Below are positions 12,801 through 18,309 of a DNA stretch of 64,000 nt, piece after piece. The first letter of the stretch is position 1. Every line of letters starts with the position of its first letter. The notes beneath the pieces were generated by a model. The model ran no database searches. It saw nothing but the letters and a program-made list of their open reading frames with translations, and was not told the origin of the DNA. Source of the DNA: Verrucomicrobiota bacterium (lineage in GTDB: Bacteria; Verrucomicrobiota; Verrucomicrobiia; Opitutales; Opitutaceae); contig JAEZGX010000013.1 of the NCBI GenBank assembly GCA_023416735.1, forward strand, positions 7,378 through 71,377. The letters run 5' to 3'. Position numbers and translations under genes: made by a program.

Positions 12801-13852
12801 GTGATGTTGTTGTCAGCCTCCACGGTCACATCGGTGCCGGCATTCACGCTCGTCACGATCGTCGTCGCCGCCGCTGCGTCGATGGTCACGTCCGTGGGAT
12901 CGATCAACCATCGCCCGCCTTCGCCCGTGCGAATCGCGCCTGCCAACTCCACCGTTTCTCCACTCGTTTCGATAAACCCGCCACCGCCGCCCGCGTCGCT
13001 GGCCGCAAGTTCCCCCGTATTGCTGGCGCGTCCCGCCAATCCATCTGTCGTTCCCGCCACCAGCCAGATTTGGCCGTCGCGCGTCGCCGTGCCGTTCGCA
13101 CGCACCACGCCCGTATTGTTGATCGCCAGCGCATACGGATTTCCTCCCGCTGCCTTCAACTCCGCCGTCGCAGCGGCCATTTCACCCGTATTCACCACGT
13201 CGCCCGGCAGCGTGCCGGCGCGCACAAACACGCGTTGATCGCCGCCCGTCGTGATCAACACTTCCGAGCCCGCGGCCAGACCCACCGTTCCGCTCTCCGC
13301 TGACAGCGTGCCGCGATTCTCCACTTTCCGCGCGATGAGAAAGATATCCCCGCCCTGCACGTCGATGGCTCCCAGATTCTGCACAGCGGCCGTCGAGTCG
13401 CCGGCAAACACCATCTCACCGCCCGCAAGGAACTGCTCGTTCGCGACATTCAACGTCGAGGCCAGAAAGCCCGCCGCATCGACCCGCGCCTCGCGCCCGA
13501 TCAGCACACCGTTGGGATTGATCAAAAACACCTGACCATTCGCTTCGAGGCTCCCGAGCAGCGACGAGGCATTCCCTCCGAGCACGCGATTCAAGGTCGC
13601 ACTCGCGGCATCCGGTTGGACAAACCGCACCAGCTCCCCCGCTCCGATCGAGAAATCGTCCCAGTGCAAGATCGCCCGCGCCGTCGCTTGCTGAATCGTC
13701 AGCGTGCCCGCGCCACCCGAGATCTCCGCCGCCCCCGCCACCACGGCGCCGCCGGTGGGGTTCGCTTTAGAGGTCGCCGCAACGGCAGCCGAAAACATCA
13801 CCGCACGCGCAAGCGCGCGCGCAAAAACAGAAAACCGAAGCGTGGACCGCAT
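866..13852 (-). CDS. Giant FHA-like two-partner secretion exoprotein (TpsA) with GLUG and MBG repeats
   Basis: A 4328-residue secreted protein. Residues 1-30 form a signal peptide. Residues about 31-270 match the TPS/haemagglutination-activity domain, with the hallmark NPNG at 112-115 and NRVLGGNAS before it. Four long modules of GLUG-type repeats follow (GGLVGxN.G.I..SYATG pattern), each opened by a DIYGLQG/IDASGTxxWNDGAGF segment and closed by SYWDxETTG. Between modules are Ig/carboxypeptidase-regulatory-like stretches (TTxxDGxFxFxYEG). Two YDG-type domains and sixteen 83-residue MBG repeats (SVYGDA...GLVNGETV...TNAGSHTLSV) make up the second half. The C-terminus is a proline/glutamate-rich tail (about the last 100 residues). 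By family, TpsA proteins are adhesins, toxins or biofilm matrix proteins; no toxin domain is visible here, so an adhesin is inferred. Its stop overlaps the start of the TpsB transporter. The start at 13852 has GGGAG only one base upstream of the ATG, which is tight spacing. Confidence 0.93.
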   Translation of the reverse strand: MRSTLRFSVFARALARAVMFSAAVAATSKANPTGGAVVAGAAEISGGAGTLTIQQATARAILHWDDFSIGAGELVRFVQPDAASATLNRVLGGNASSLLGSLEANGQVFLINPNGVLIGREARVDAAGFLASTLNVANEQFLAGGEMVFAGDSTAAVQNLGAIDVQGGDIFLIARKVENRGTLSAESGTVGLAAGSEVLITTGGDQRVFVRAGTLPGDVVNTGEMAAATAELKAAGGNPYALAINNTGVVRANGTATRDGQIWLVAGTTDGLAGRASNTGELAASDAGGGGGFIETSGETVELAGAIRTGEGGRWLIDPTDVTIDAAAATTIVTSVNAGTDVTVEADNNITVAANVAANGTGDLSLKADIDRSGAGTVLFDPGIKVTNTGGGDVKIFYNPTNYAGPTNYASNVTVSGGGKFTAYMWVHDVDDLQAIATNLRGNYALSGNIDASETSEWGDGEGFAPLGSDPLTSSRRFEGVFDGQGHAISGLTINRPTTNYAGLFGAVGPSGQISDVTLAGGSVTGKSSVGMLAGRNSGMVERSHASGSVFGESNVGGLVGFVQEGSVSESSATGVVTGGSYAGGLVGFSNVSAIRESFATGAVSGTRAIGGLVGDNAGTSTVENSYATGVVTATETYAGGLVGDNSGTIRGSHAEGNVSGKSYFVGGLAGQSSGRISQSHATGNVEGENGYIGGLVGNNIGRISQSYASGDVSGSGDRMGGLVGANSSRIGQSYATGDVSGSGSMIGGLVGFSGELGGVDQSYATGVMTGGTSVGGLVGRANTGFTVTRSYWDADKTAEGGAVGSGAIGLTTADFQNGTLPAEFDERFWEASAGRYPVFKAILPVEPDNTLSGALADAGAGVALDLVIGGTKVASTTTDADGAFRFEYEGNFAQGATALVFVSEGGASGANRLVPLHSSLMGGIELEKGWMWVTSGASTLTALLTDWGNTLGSLTNDGILFSLEGGSLGLSEGIGLRLDLSATNFDFNTALDLTGRTMRLSTTTGFGVFTATGEMNFGTFIFERGQWTQNAATLPAFAAEDFRLEGGRFLRVTGGDGSEASPYLLADIYGLQGITSVGLTSHYALAADIDASGTAGWNDGAGFAPIGGALSFSGNFDGGGHRIAGLTIEQPGTSNIGLFKSLTGTVRDLGLVDVSVRGGSSTGGLIGWNDKGTVEGSYVHGSVTGDGADVGGVAGYNSGDIVGSHSTGTVTGADARVGGLVGDNRGVIDDSYSVAVVAGRVYAGGLVGWQANSGTITSSYAGGDVTGDSVGGLVGWNYGEIEDSFARGSVIAVGDYAGGLVAANYGSIRRSEASGTVQGEERLGGLVGYNVGEIVESHASGAVSGVGIAGGLVGWNTDDAAIRQSYATGDVSVTADSAGGIAGMNTGAIRQSYARGDVSAEGTNVGGLVGYHSGAISESYATGAVTGTGVWVGGLVGYSLPSVGTTDQSYWDKETTGRETSAAGTGLTTAELQSGALPTGFDPEVWDVTAGVYPILKGGAPAGAANLVTGTYAGVGEGVELTLAIDGQIVATTTTGAGGVFSFGFEGTVTENAPALVYVTDGGSHGANRVVPLQGWLTTNVGLLADWVWVTSRATTLSALLEEMQTAIGGLIGDGLLYSFDGDKPVLADGIGLRLETTAFYVTFDTELDLAGHALHLTGWTEYAADSALKAGTFILDGGGRWVQNKVELPEFAVEDFQIARGNFLRVAGGDGSEGSPWKLVDVYGLQGVAAGSSNAKHYVLGNDIDASSAANWNDGAGFNPIGDRVGNVPFQGRFDGAGHTLSNLTIDTDKSDVGLFSFIGDEGRVEDLILTDVDVRGASSVGALAGFNRGTIERVEVRNGQVRSLGSAGGLVAGNWGEIVESVASVSVTGASYVGGLTGENGQDGSIVRSEANGDVVATGYGYAGGLAGYNRLGGAIEESRATGDVEGVNSIGGLVGENAWGTIRRSIAEGSVTATGDDVGGLVGYNSETSILSHSYAMGAVKGVSRVGGLVGSNYGTIEQIYATGAVTGTSELGGLVGRNATGGTISNSYWDRETTGRTTSAGSDAANGLTTAEFRSGRLPDGFDASIWSVRAGEYPPLRWTLPPSLGNTVTGTLAGAGAGLDLTLVIDGVAVATTQTGASGGFIFDYAGDYVAGTTALIYVNGGGEFAANRLLSLEGTVTGGFVVDPGWVRAVSGAITLSELIEELRAARGALTADGLLYSVNDGALELTSGIGLRLDLTADHFNFDAAIDLTDRTLRVASTGTLTATASLHTGAFILAGGDWTQNAATLPEFTTGDFRLEGGRFLRVQGGDGTEEAPWQLVDIYGVQGVMTQAMTADYALVADIDASGTENWNDGAGFVPLWDAENYLGFSGVFDGRGHVISGLVINQPDSMWDVGLFSMVEGEPFDGNGHEGRILDVGLTGGRITGGEFAGAGGLAGSSFGTIRDSYVTGMTIDGSMSVGGLVGGNRGTIERSYVDAEVTGRDYGMNVGGLTGFNMGTIRFSYASGVVTGISDVGGLVGFNARLIESSYATASVTGTGANTGGLVGTSFGDITHTYATGLVTGADSASTGGLIGSGFEDLGSVTDSYWNKETTGQTASFGSPEDAGLTTAQMLSAASFAGWDIDSVGGSEDTWRIYEGATAPLLKTFLTPLTVTGKTVTVTYDGTATHALDTGDYLFSDAPKVGGVLGTGVYIAQGANAGGYSMDTDTLSLSGLYSHQQGYDLVFAGGSLTIAPKVLTAKLSGELSKIYDGTVAALLKPGDYELEGLVGSESFVVTQAAGSYDSANVADASVVTAMLSEDDFAAGEGTLASNYVLPTQASGAATITPRTVSVTAKDGTSTYGDTPADFGFTAEGLVDGETTAVLTGLSMDTSITGTTNAGDYTLSVVGTLTNGNYNVTARNDGTWVVSPKDITVTATGGASVYGDAELTNPGLTAEGLVNGETVAVLTGLESSFGITNTTNAGSHTLSVNGTLTNGNYNVTVRNDGTWVVSPKDIIVTANGGASVYGDADLTNPGFAADGLVNDETVAVLTGLENSFGITNTTNAGSHTLSVNGTLTNGNYNVTARHDGTWVVSPKNITVTATGGASVYGDADLTNPGFAADGLVNGETVAVLTGLENSFGITNTTKAGSHTLSVSGTLTNGNYHVTARNDGTWVVSPKDITVTANGGGSVYGDADLTNPGFAADGLVNGETVAVLTGLENSFGITNTTNAGNYALSVSGTLTNGNYNITVRNDGMWVVSPKDITVTANGGASVYGDADLTNPGFTADGLVNGETVAVLTGLENSFGITNTTNAGNYTLSVNGTLTNGNYNVTVRNDGTWVVSPKDITVTANGGASVYGDADVTNPGFAADGLVNDETVAVLTGLENSFGITNTTNAGNHTLSVNGTLTNGNYNVTARHDGTWVVSPKDITVTATGGASVYGDADLTNPGFAADGLVNGETVAVLTGLENSFGITNTTNAGNYTLSVNGTLTNGNYNVTVRNDGAWVVSPKDIIVTANGGASVYGDADLTNPGFTADGLVNGETVAVLTGLENSFGITNTTNAGSHTLAVSGTLTNGNYTVTARNDGTWVVSPKDIIVTANGGASVYGDADLTNPGFAADGLVNGETVAVLTGLENSFGITNTTNAGSHTLSVNGTLTNGNYNVTTRNDGTWVVSPKDIIVTASGGASVYGDADLTNPGFVADGLVNGETVAVLTGLENSFGITNTTNAGSHTLSVSGTLTNGNYNVTVRNDGTWVVSPKDITVTANGGASVYGDADVANPGFTADGLVNGETVAVLAGLENSFGITNTTNAGSHTLSVSGTLTNGNYNVTARNDGTWVVSPKDITVTAGAGSSVYGEAPAGVGLTADGLVNGETTAVLTGLSTDTPITATTNAGSYTLSVVGTLTNGNYNVTARHDGTWVVSPKEITVAAKGGASVYGDSGMSNPGFTADGLVNGETVAVLTGLENSFGITNTTNAGSHTLSVTGTLTNGNYKITTRQDGTWVVSPKDITVTANGGASVYGDSALTNPGFTADGLVNGETVAVLTGLENSFGITNTTNAGNHTLAVTGTLTNGNYNVVVRNDGTWVVSPRDITVTANGGTSVYGDVGVANPGFTADGLVNGETVAVLTGLENSFGITNTTNAGSYTLSVNGTLTNGNYKITTRQDGTWVVSPKDLIVTVDDVERGYNQPNPEFTARFDGLVNDDSADVVEGLVFSTPATIESPVGEYVVAASGGSARNYTLHYVDGQLTITRSGIEVDGTIAPVVDVDGAPAVSDNHAVVERGGRRTLVPLISENEGEGRSVEDAVTAELSRPPVPVFEPPEPSSAPSEEGVFRSDEEFVGEDGVLAQTTYSEFLDQEAAR
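1440..5418 (-). repeat. Sixteen tandem 249-bp (83-residue) MBG-type repeats inside tpsA
   Basis: The unit recurs every 249 bp. It reads roughly SPKDITVTANGGASVYGD, then LTNPGFxADGLVNGETVAVLTG, LENSFGITNTTNAG, and HTLSVNGTLTNGNYNVT..NDGTWVV. I count sixteen units. Units 2-12 and 14-16 are very similar to one another. Units 1 and 13 are divergent (APAGVGLTADG type), and a degenerate seventeenth unit follows at about 1200-1440. DNA similarity between units is high, so copy number is likely to vary by recombination or to be mis-assembled. Confidence 0.9.
6110..12580 (-). repeat. Four GLUG super-modules inside tpsA
   Basis: Four copies of a long composite module lie at about 11450-12575, 9480-10660, 7735-8695 and 6110-6940. 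Each starts with a LQG/LQA segment and IDAS..W.DG.GF.P, continues with FDG.GH.I..L.I, then many roughly 22-28-residue GLUG repeats, and ends in SYWxxETTG or a close variant. Linkers of about 250 residues between modules are themselves homologous (TLSGALADAGAGV..LVIGG, RLVPLxSxLxGG, GIGLRLDL, GGRFLRVxGGDGSE). The module plus linker therefore forms an approximately 2-kb higher-order repeat. Confidence 0.8.
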
Positions 13853-13902
13853 TCTCCCAGTCTATTCGTCTGGTGGGAACCCCGACACTCTACTTTAGGA
13901 GG

Positions 13903-13916
13903 GAGGACATGTCCTC
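13903..13916. promoter_or_regulatory. 14-bp perfect palindrome between luxR-type gene and tpsA
   Basis: GAGGACATGTCCTC is a perfect dyad centred 57 bp upstream of the tpsA start codon and about 43 bp after the end of the LuxR-type gene. It has no loop and no T-tract, so it looks like a dimeric operator rather than a terminator. A binding site for the adjacent LuxR-type regulator is a reasonable inference only. Confidence 0.5.
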
Positions 13917-13952
13917 ACTCCCCGAGGAAAAAATCCTCCACCGCCCGCGGCG

Positions 13953-14816
13953 TCAGTTCACCGGCGTAGGCCGATGCGGCGGCGCCGGCACCTCCACGAA
14001 ACCTCGCGGAGCCGCGCCCGCATGACGCAACTGCAAACACGTGCGCTGCGCCCACACGATCGCCGCGTGCCGGTTATCCGTGCCGGTCTTGTCGAACAGC
14101 GTCGCAACGTATTTTTTCACCGTTGCGAGCGTCAGCCCGAGAATCGTCGCGATCTCCGCATTGCTCTTCCCATGCGTCATCCAGAAGAGCGTGTCCGCCT
14201 CGCGCGGCGTCAGCCCCGCACACACCAGCAACTCCGGCTCAACAATCTCGTCCAACGCCGTGGCCTGCGCTCGCGCCATCGCATGCGCATTCGTCAATTG
14301 CGTCTGAACGAGCGCAACCACTCGCAGCTCCTCGTCGCTGAAGTCCGGTCCGCCCGACCGCTCGATCCCATAATACAGCACCTCGCCCCGCACCGACGGC
14401 ACGTGCACCGCGCAGTGATTCGATACCCCCAGCGGACGATACACTTCCGCATACATCGCGCTGTCGCGGAACTGCCGCTCCGTGAAGAAATGCCGACGGC
14501 AATACGGACGCCCCCCGTTGGTCGCCGGGTTGAAATCATACAGCGCGTAGCGATCCATCAACCGCCCAAACGCCGGCATTGTCGTCGCGAAATCCGGATG
14601 ATCCGCGTCGAACCCGATCGACAACCGGCGCGAACTTTTCTCCAAAACGCCGCAGGCAATAAACTCGCACGGGATCATCGCCCGCAACATCGCGAAGCCC
14701 CGCGTCACGAAATTTTCCAAACGCAGCCCGGGCGCATAGAGCGCTTCACACGCGCTGCTGAAGGCGTGAAGTTCTCGCAATCGCATTTCGTCATGCGAAA
14801 CAACTTTCGCCCGCAC
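13953..14816 (-). CDS. LuxR-family transcriptional regulator
   Basis: A 287-residue protein with a C-terminal LuxR-type helix-turn-helix at about residues 205-265: the segment LTPREADTLFWMTHGKSNAE is followed by IATILGLTLATVKKYVATLF, carrying the usual PRE...G.SN.EIA...G.....VK.......K signature. The N-terminal approximately 190 residues look like a GAF/sensor-type region (HCAVHVPSVRGEVLYYGIER). There is no receiver domain and no clear autoinducer-binding signature, so the input is unknown. It lies about 100 bp upstream of the giant exoprotein gene on the same strand, which suggests control of the secretion locus. Alternative in-frame start: ATG at 14786. Confidence 0.85.
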   Translation of the reverse strand: MRAKVVSHDEMRLRELHAFSSACEALYAPGLRLENFVTRGFAMLRAMIPCEFIACGVLEKSSRRLSIGFDADHPDFATTMPAFGRLMDRYALYDFNPATNGGRPYCRRHFFTERQFRDSAMYAEVYRPLGVSNHCAVHVPSVRGEVLYYGIERSGGPDFSDEELRVVALVQTQLTNAHAMARAQATALDEIVEPELLVCAGLTPREADTLFWMTHGKSNAEIATILGLTLATVKKYVATLFDKTGTDNRHAAIVWAQRTCLQLRHAGAAPRGFVEVPAPPHRPTPVN

Positions 14817-14930
14817 CGCCAGAACAGACTTCAGTTTTTCTCCGCGGGAAATTCTCGTATCCTAATACTCGATACACCCGGCGCAGCCGCTGCCAACTAC
14901 GGTTGTTGCCCGCGGCCCCGCTACGATCGC

Positions 14931-15203
14931 TCAATCCACGTCCACCGCTCCGCCCGCCTCGCGTTTCTCCAGACTTCGAAACGCGAACATCGTCTCGCTT
15001 TCGACGATCCCCTCCGTGCGCAACAGTTCGTCCGTGATCACGTATTCGATCTTGTCGATCGAATCGCACTTGATGACCACCAGCAGATCCCAGCGCCCGG
15101 ACACCGAGTAAACATCGGTGATATCGCGGATTTCCAAGAGCTTCTCCGCCGTCCCCGTCACCTTCCGATGATCGATCTTCAATAACACGATTGCAGTAGC
15201 CAT
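14931..15203 (-). CDS. Stand-alone Lrp/AsnC-type ligand-binding (RAM) domain protein
   Basis: A 90-residue protein that matches only the C-terminal regulatory domain of Lrp/AsnC regulators: an ATAIVLLKID opening strand, a helix (VTGTAEKLLEI), then DVYSVSGRWDLLVVIKCDSI with the conserved D.Y.V.G.WDLL pattern, and a closing strand. The usual N-terminal DNA-binding helix-turn-helix is absent. Stand-alone versions of this domain assemble as oligomers and bind amino acids or partner regulators; what this one binds cannot be read from sequence. It sits alone between the LuxR-type and oxyR genes on the same strand. Confidence 0.85.
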   Translation of the reverse strand: MATAIVLLKIDHRKVTGTAEKLLEIRDITDVYSVSGRWDLLVVIKCDSIDKIEYVITDELLRTEGIVESETMFAFRSLEKREAGGAVDVD

Positions 15204-15329
15204 AAAATCTCGCGCGTCCGCCGCCTCAGCGCAGCGCGTCGCGCAGGATCGACCTTACACATCCCCACCTCGATTGCACGTTCCGATCCGTTCGTGCCGC
15301 GTGCGCGCCGAGGAGGATCCGCGCCAGTT

Positions 15330-16202
15330 CTACTTGTCGCGCCCGTGCAGAAACTCGACCAGCGTCCGCGCCGCGAGACTCAAGGGCCGCGCTTCCCGAT
15401 GCACGACGCCAATCGCGCGCGTCATTCCGCTCAGCGCCCGATAGCGCACGCCTTTCACGTCCGGTTTCCGCGCCATCGCCGGCACGATCGACACTCCCCA
15501 TCCTTCAGCCACGAACGCCAGCACCGTCTCGATCTGCGCACTGCGAAAACTCACCCGCGGCGCAAAACCGTTCAACCGGCAGAACTGCAACGCCTGCCCC
15601 GCCAGACAATGTCCTTCCTTCATCAAAATGAAGGGCTCCTCCGCCAGGTCACCGAGGGTCAGCGCCCGACGCGCCGCCAAGCGATGACCCGCCGGCATCG
15701 CCACAAGCAGCGGTTCGTCGAAAAACTCCTGCGCCACCAGTCCCGCCCGTTCGACGGGCAGACTCACCAGCGCCAGATCGATTTCCTTGCCCAAGGCCGC
15801 TCGCGCCAGCGCCTCCGTCGTATCTTCGTGCACGACGACTTCGATTCCCGGATACGCCTTCGAAAACGCCCGCAGTCTTCCTGGTAAATAATACGGCGCC
15901 ACCGTCGGCAGCGCGCCAAGCACCACCCGGCCTCGCATCATCCCGCTCACCTCCCGCACGCTTTCTCCCGCGAGCTCCACTTGGTCGAGCACGCGTTCGG
16001 CATGCACCCGAAAGATCTCGCCCGCCGGCGTGAGCGCCACCGTCCGCTTCGTTCGCTCGAACAACTTCTCCCCGAGCTCTTCCTCGAGTTTGATGATCTG
16101 CTGGCTTAGCGACGGTTGCGCCACCCGACAGCGCTCCGCCGCCCGACTGAAGTTTCGCGTGCGCGCCACCGCGACGAAGTAACGTAGTTGATGCAGCTCC
16201 AT
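15330..16202 (-). CDS. oxyR: Hydrogen-peroxide-responsive LysR-type regulator OxyR
   Basis: A 290-residue LysR-family protein with an N-terminal winged helix-turn-helix (residues 1-60, LRYFVAVARTRNFSRAAERC...QPSLSQQI) and a periplasmic-binding-like effector domain. The sequence HCLAGQALQFC places cysteines at residues 199 and 208, the same positions and spacing as the redox-active pair of E. coli OxyR. It is divergent from the catalase gene across a 116-bp gap, the usual OxyR-katA/katG layout. An ATAG-N7-CTAT half-site overlaps its own start codon, consistent with autoregulation. Confidence in the OxyR assignment is high. Confidence 0.93.
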   Translation of the reverse strand: MELHQLRYFVAVARTRNFSRAAERCRVAQPSLSQQIIKLEEELGEKLFERTKRTVALTPAGEIFRVHAERVLDQVELAGESVREVSGMMRGRVVLGALPTVAPYYLPGRLRAFSKAYPGIEVVVHEDTTEALARAALGKEIDLALVSLPVERAGLVAQEFFDEPLLVAMPAGHRLAARRALTLGDLAEEPFILMKEGHCLAGQALQFCRLNGFAPRVSFRSAQIETVLAFVAEGWGVSIVPAMARKPDVKGVRYRALSGMTRAIGVVHREARPLSLAARTLVEFLHGRDK

Positions 16203-16215
16203 AGGCGTTTCCTAT
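16201..16215. promoter_or_regulatory. Candidate OxyR half-site ATAG-N7-CTAT
   Basis: ATAGGCGTTTCCTAT fits one half of the known OxyR operator pattern (ATAG-N7-CTAT). It overlaps the oxyR start codon and lies about 105 bp upstream of katA. The expected second half-site about 7 bp further on is only weakly matched. The position favours autorepression of oxyR as well as katA activation. Confidence 0.5.
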
Positions 16216-16318
16216 TACTGAAAGCGGAACTTAGTCTTTCTCGATTCTCCGGCCAGTTGATAATCTCCGTTTTCTGCCCGCGCGCCGCACGCGCCCGCGG
16301 ACGAACAGTCGTTACTTC

Positions 16319-17809
16319 ATGTCAACAGCACCTCAACTCACCACCGCCTCCGGCATCCCGGTTGGCGATAACCAAAACTCGCTCACCGCCGGTGCGCGCG
16401 GGCCCGTTCTTCTTCAGGATTTCCACCTGCTCGAGAAGCTCGCCCACTTCAACCGCGAGCGCATCCCGGAACGCGTCGTGCACGCGAAGGGTTCCGCCGC
16501 CTATGGCACTTTCACCGTCACGCAGGACATCACCAAATACACGTCGGCGAAACTCTTCTCCAAGGTCGGCAACACCTGCGAAACCTTCCTCCGCTTTTCC
16601 ACGGTCGCGGGCGAGCGCGGCGCGGCCGATGCCGAGCGCGATGTTCGCGGTTTCGCCCTCCGCTTCTATACCGAGCAGGGCAACTGGGACATCGTGGGCA
16701 ACAACACGCCCGTGTTCTTCCTCCGCGATCCGCTGAAATTCCCCGACTTCATCCACACGCAGAAGCGCGACCCGCAGACGAATCTCCGCAGCAACATCGC
16801 CGCGTGGGACTTCTGGTCCCTGTCGCCCGAGTCGTTGCATCAGGTCACGATTCTCATGAGCGATCGCGGCATCCCGCGCAATCTGCGCCAGATGCACGGT
16901 TTCGGCTCGCACACGTATTCCTTCATCAACGCGATCGGCGAACGCCACTGGGTGAAGTTCCACTTCAAATCCATGCAGGGCATCGCCAACTACACCGATG
17001 CCGAGGCCGCCGAGGTCGTCGGCCAGAACCGCGAGTCCTCGCAGGCCGATCTCTTCCACGCGATCGCCGACCGCAACTTCCCGAAGTGGCGCTTCTGCAT
17101 CCAGGTGATGACCGAGGAGCAGGCCCGCACGTGGAAATACAATCCTTTCGATCTCACCAAGGTTTGGCCGCACGGCGAGTTCCCGCTGATCGAGGTTGGC
17201 ATCCTCGAGCTCAATCGTAATCCGCAGAACTACCACGCCGAGGTCGAGCAGGCCGCGCTCGCGCCGTCGAACATCGTTCCCGGCGTCAGCTTCTCGCCCG
17301 ACAAGATGCTCCAGGCGCGCATCTTCTCCTACGCCGACGCGCAGCGCTATCGCATCGGCGGAAACTACCAGCAGTTGCCCGTCAACGCTCCGCGCTGCCC
17401 GGTGTTCAACTACCAACGCGACGGCGCCATGCGCTTCGACTTTTCGAAGGACGTCTCGCCCAACTACGAGCCCAACTCCTTCAATGGTCCGAAGGAATGC
17501 CCGGCCTTCAACGAGCCCGCACTCAAGCTCGAGGGCGACGCCGACCGCTACAATCACCGCGCCGGCAATGACGACTACACGCAACCGGGCAATCTCTTCC
17601 GTCTCTTCGACGCCGCCCAGCGCGAGCGTCTCTTCGGCAATATCGCGCGCCACATGGCGGGCGTGCCGCAGGAAATCCAGCTTCGGCAGATCTGCCATTT
17701 CTTCCGGGCCGATCCGGAATATGGCCTCGGCGTCGCCCGCGCCCTCGGCCTCGACCTGAGCGCATTCTCCGCGCAACTCGGCGCTCATGCGCCGGCGGCT
17801 CGCCCATGA
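16319..17809 (+). CDS. katA: Monofunctional haem catalase
   Basis: A 496-residue cytoplasmic catalase converting hydrogen peroxide to water and oxygen. The family hallmarks are present: distal His55 in RVVHAKGSAAYG, Asn128 in VGNNTPVFF, and proximal haem-ligand Tyr338 in RIFSYADAQRYRIG. RNTPVFF-like and YNPFDLTKVWPH segments are in the expected order. The length is typical of small-subunit (clade 3) catalases rather than the 700+ residue type. It is divergent from oxyR, with an OxyR-like site in the shared upstream region. The start ATG at 16319 follows a GC-rich leader without a strong Shine-Dalgarno sequence. Confidence 0.96.
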   Translation: MSTAPQLTTASGIPVGDNQNSLTAGARGPVLLQDFHLLEKLAHFNRERIPERVVHAKGSAAYGTFTVTQDITKYTSAKLFSKVGNTCETFLRFSTVAGERGAADAERDVRGFALRFYTEQGNWDIVGNNTPVFFLRDPLKFPDFIHTQKRDPQTNLRSNIAAWDFWSLSPESLHQVTILMSDRGIPRNLRQMHGFGSHTYSFINAIGERHWVKFHFKSMQGIANYTDAEAAEVVGQNRESSQADLFHAIADRNFPKWRFCIQVMTEEQARTWKYNPFDLTKVWPHGEFPLIEVGILELNRNPQNYHAEVEQAALAPSNIVPGVSFSPDKMLQARIFSYADAQRYRIGGNYQQLPVNAPRCPVFNYQRDGAMRFDFSKDVSPNYEPNSFNGPKECPAFNEPALKLEGDADRYNHRAGNDDYTQPGNLFRLFDAAQRERLFGNIARHMAGVPQEIQLRQICHFFRADPEYGLGVARALGLDLSAFSAQLGAHAPAARP

Positions 17810-17954
17810 GCTCGTTCGCGCCGTCACCCGCGCTCACGAGCGACGAGCTTCTCATCGCCGCACCGTTGTGGCTGCTCGCCGGCGCGTGACCTCTCACTCG
17901 CGCGGTTCGGGTGAAATCCGGACCGCGCGTTTCCCGACTTTTACTTCCTTTAAT

Positions 17955-18170
17955 ATGAACAAAAACCTCCCTTCCTCCCTTCGCACGGCCAGCCCGGCCG
18001 ACGGACTCACGCTCGCCCGCCAGCTCGCCGCGCTCTCGCCGTCCGCATCTTCCGCGCCCGCCACCATGGCCGATTGCCTGAAAACCTCCACCGCTTCCGC
18101 CTCCGGCGATCTTCTCGTCGCCGTGTATTTTCAAGCCGTCGCCGCCGCCAACGAAGGCTGGCGCAACTAA
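17955..18170 (+). CDS. Small hypothetical protein (71 residues)
   Basis: A short open frame beginning MNKNLPSSLRTASPADG and ending AVAAANEGWRN. The leader before the ATG is AT-richer than its surroundings (ttttacttcctttaatATG), and a strong intrinsic terminator follows the stop after about 30 bases, so this looks like a genuine small transcription unit. The protein is rich in Ala and Ser, with no signal peptide or membrane segment. I do not recognise a family. It could be co-transcribed with katA or have its own promoter. Confidence 0.55.
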   Translation: MNKNLPSSLRTASPADGLTLARQLAALSPSASSAPATMADCLKTSTASASGDLLVAVYFQAVAAANEGWRN

Positions 18171-18200
18171 GCCTTGCTCGTTCGAGCTTTGCCCAAATCA

Positions 18201-18225
18201 AGCGTGCAGAAATGCACGCTTTTTT
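18201..18225 (+). terminator. Intrinsic terminator after small gene
   Basis: A perfect 8-bp stem AGCGTGCA/TGCACGCT with a GAAA tetraloop is followed directly by a run of T. It would end transcripts from katA and the 71-residue gene. Confidence 0.9.
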
Positions 18226-18309
18226 CGTGCAGTTTTCCCCGAGCGCGCACCCGAAAATGAACTTCCCCCCTCCCGCCCGGTCTGGCCTGCCGTCCTCCTC
18301 CAACTCGGC

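Noticed and set aside
16322..17827. 501-codon minus-strand open frame antisense to katA
   Set aside because: It mirrors the catalase codons; no family features, no promoter evidence.
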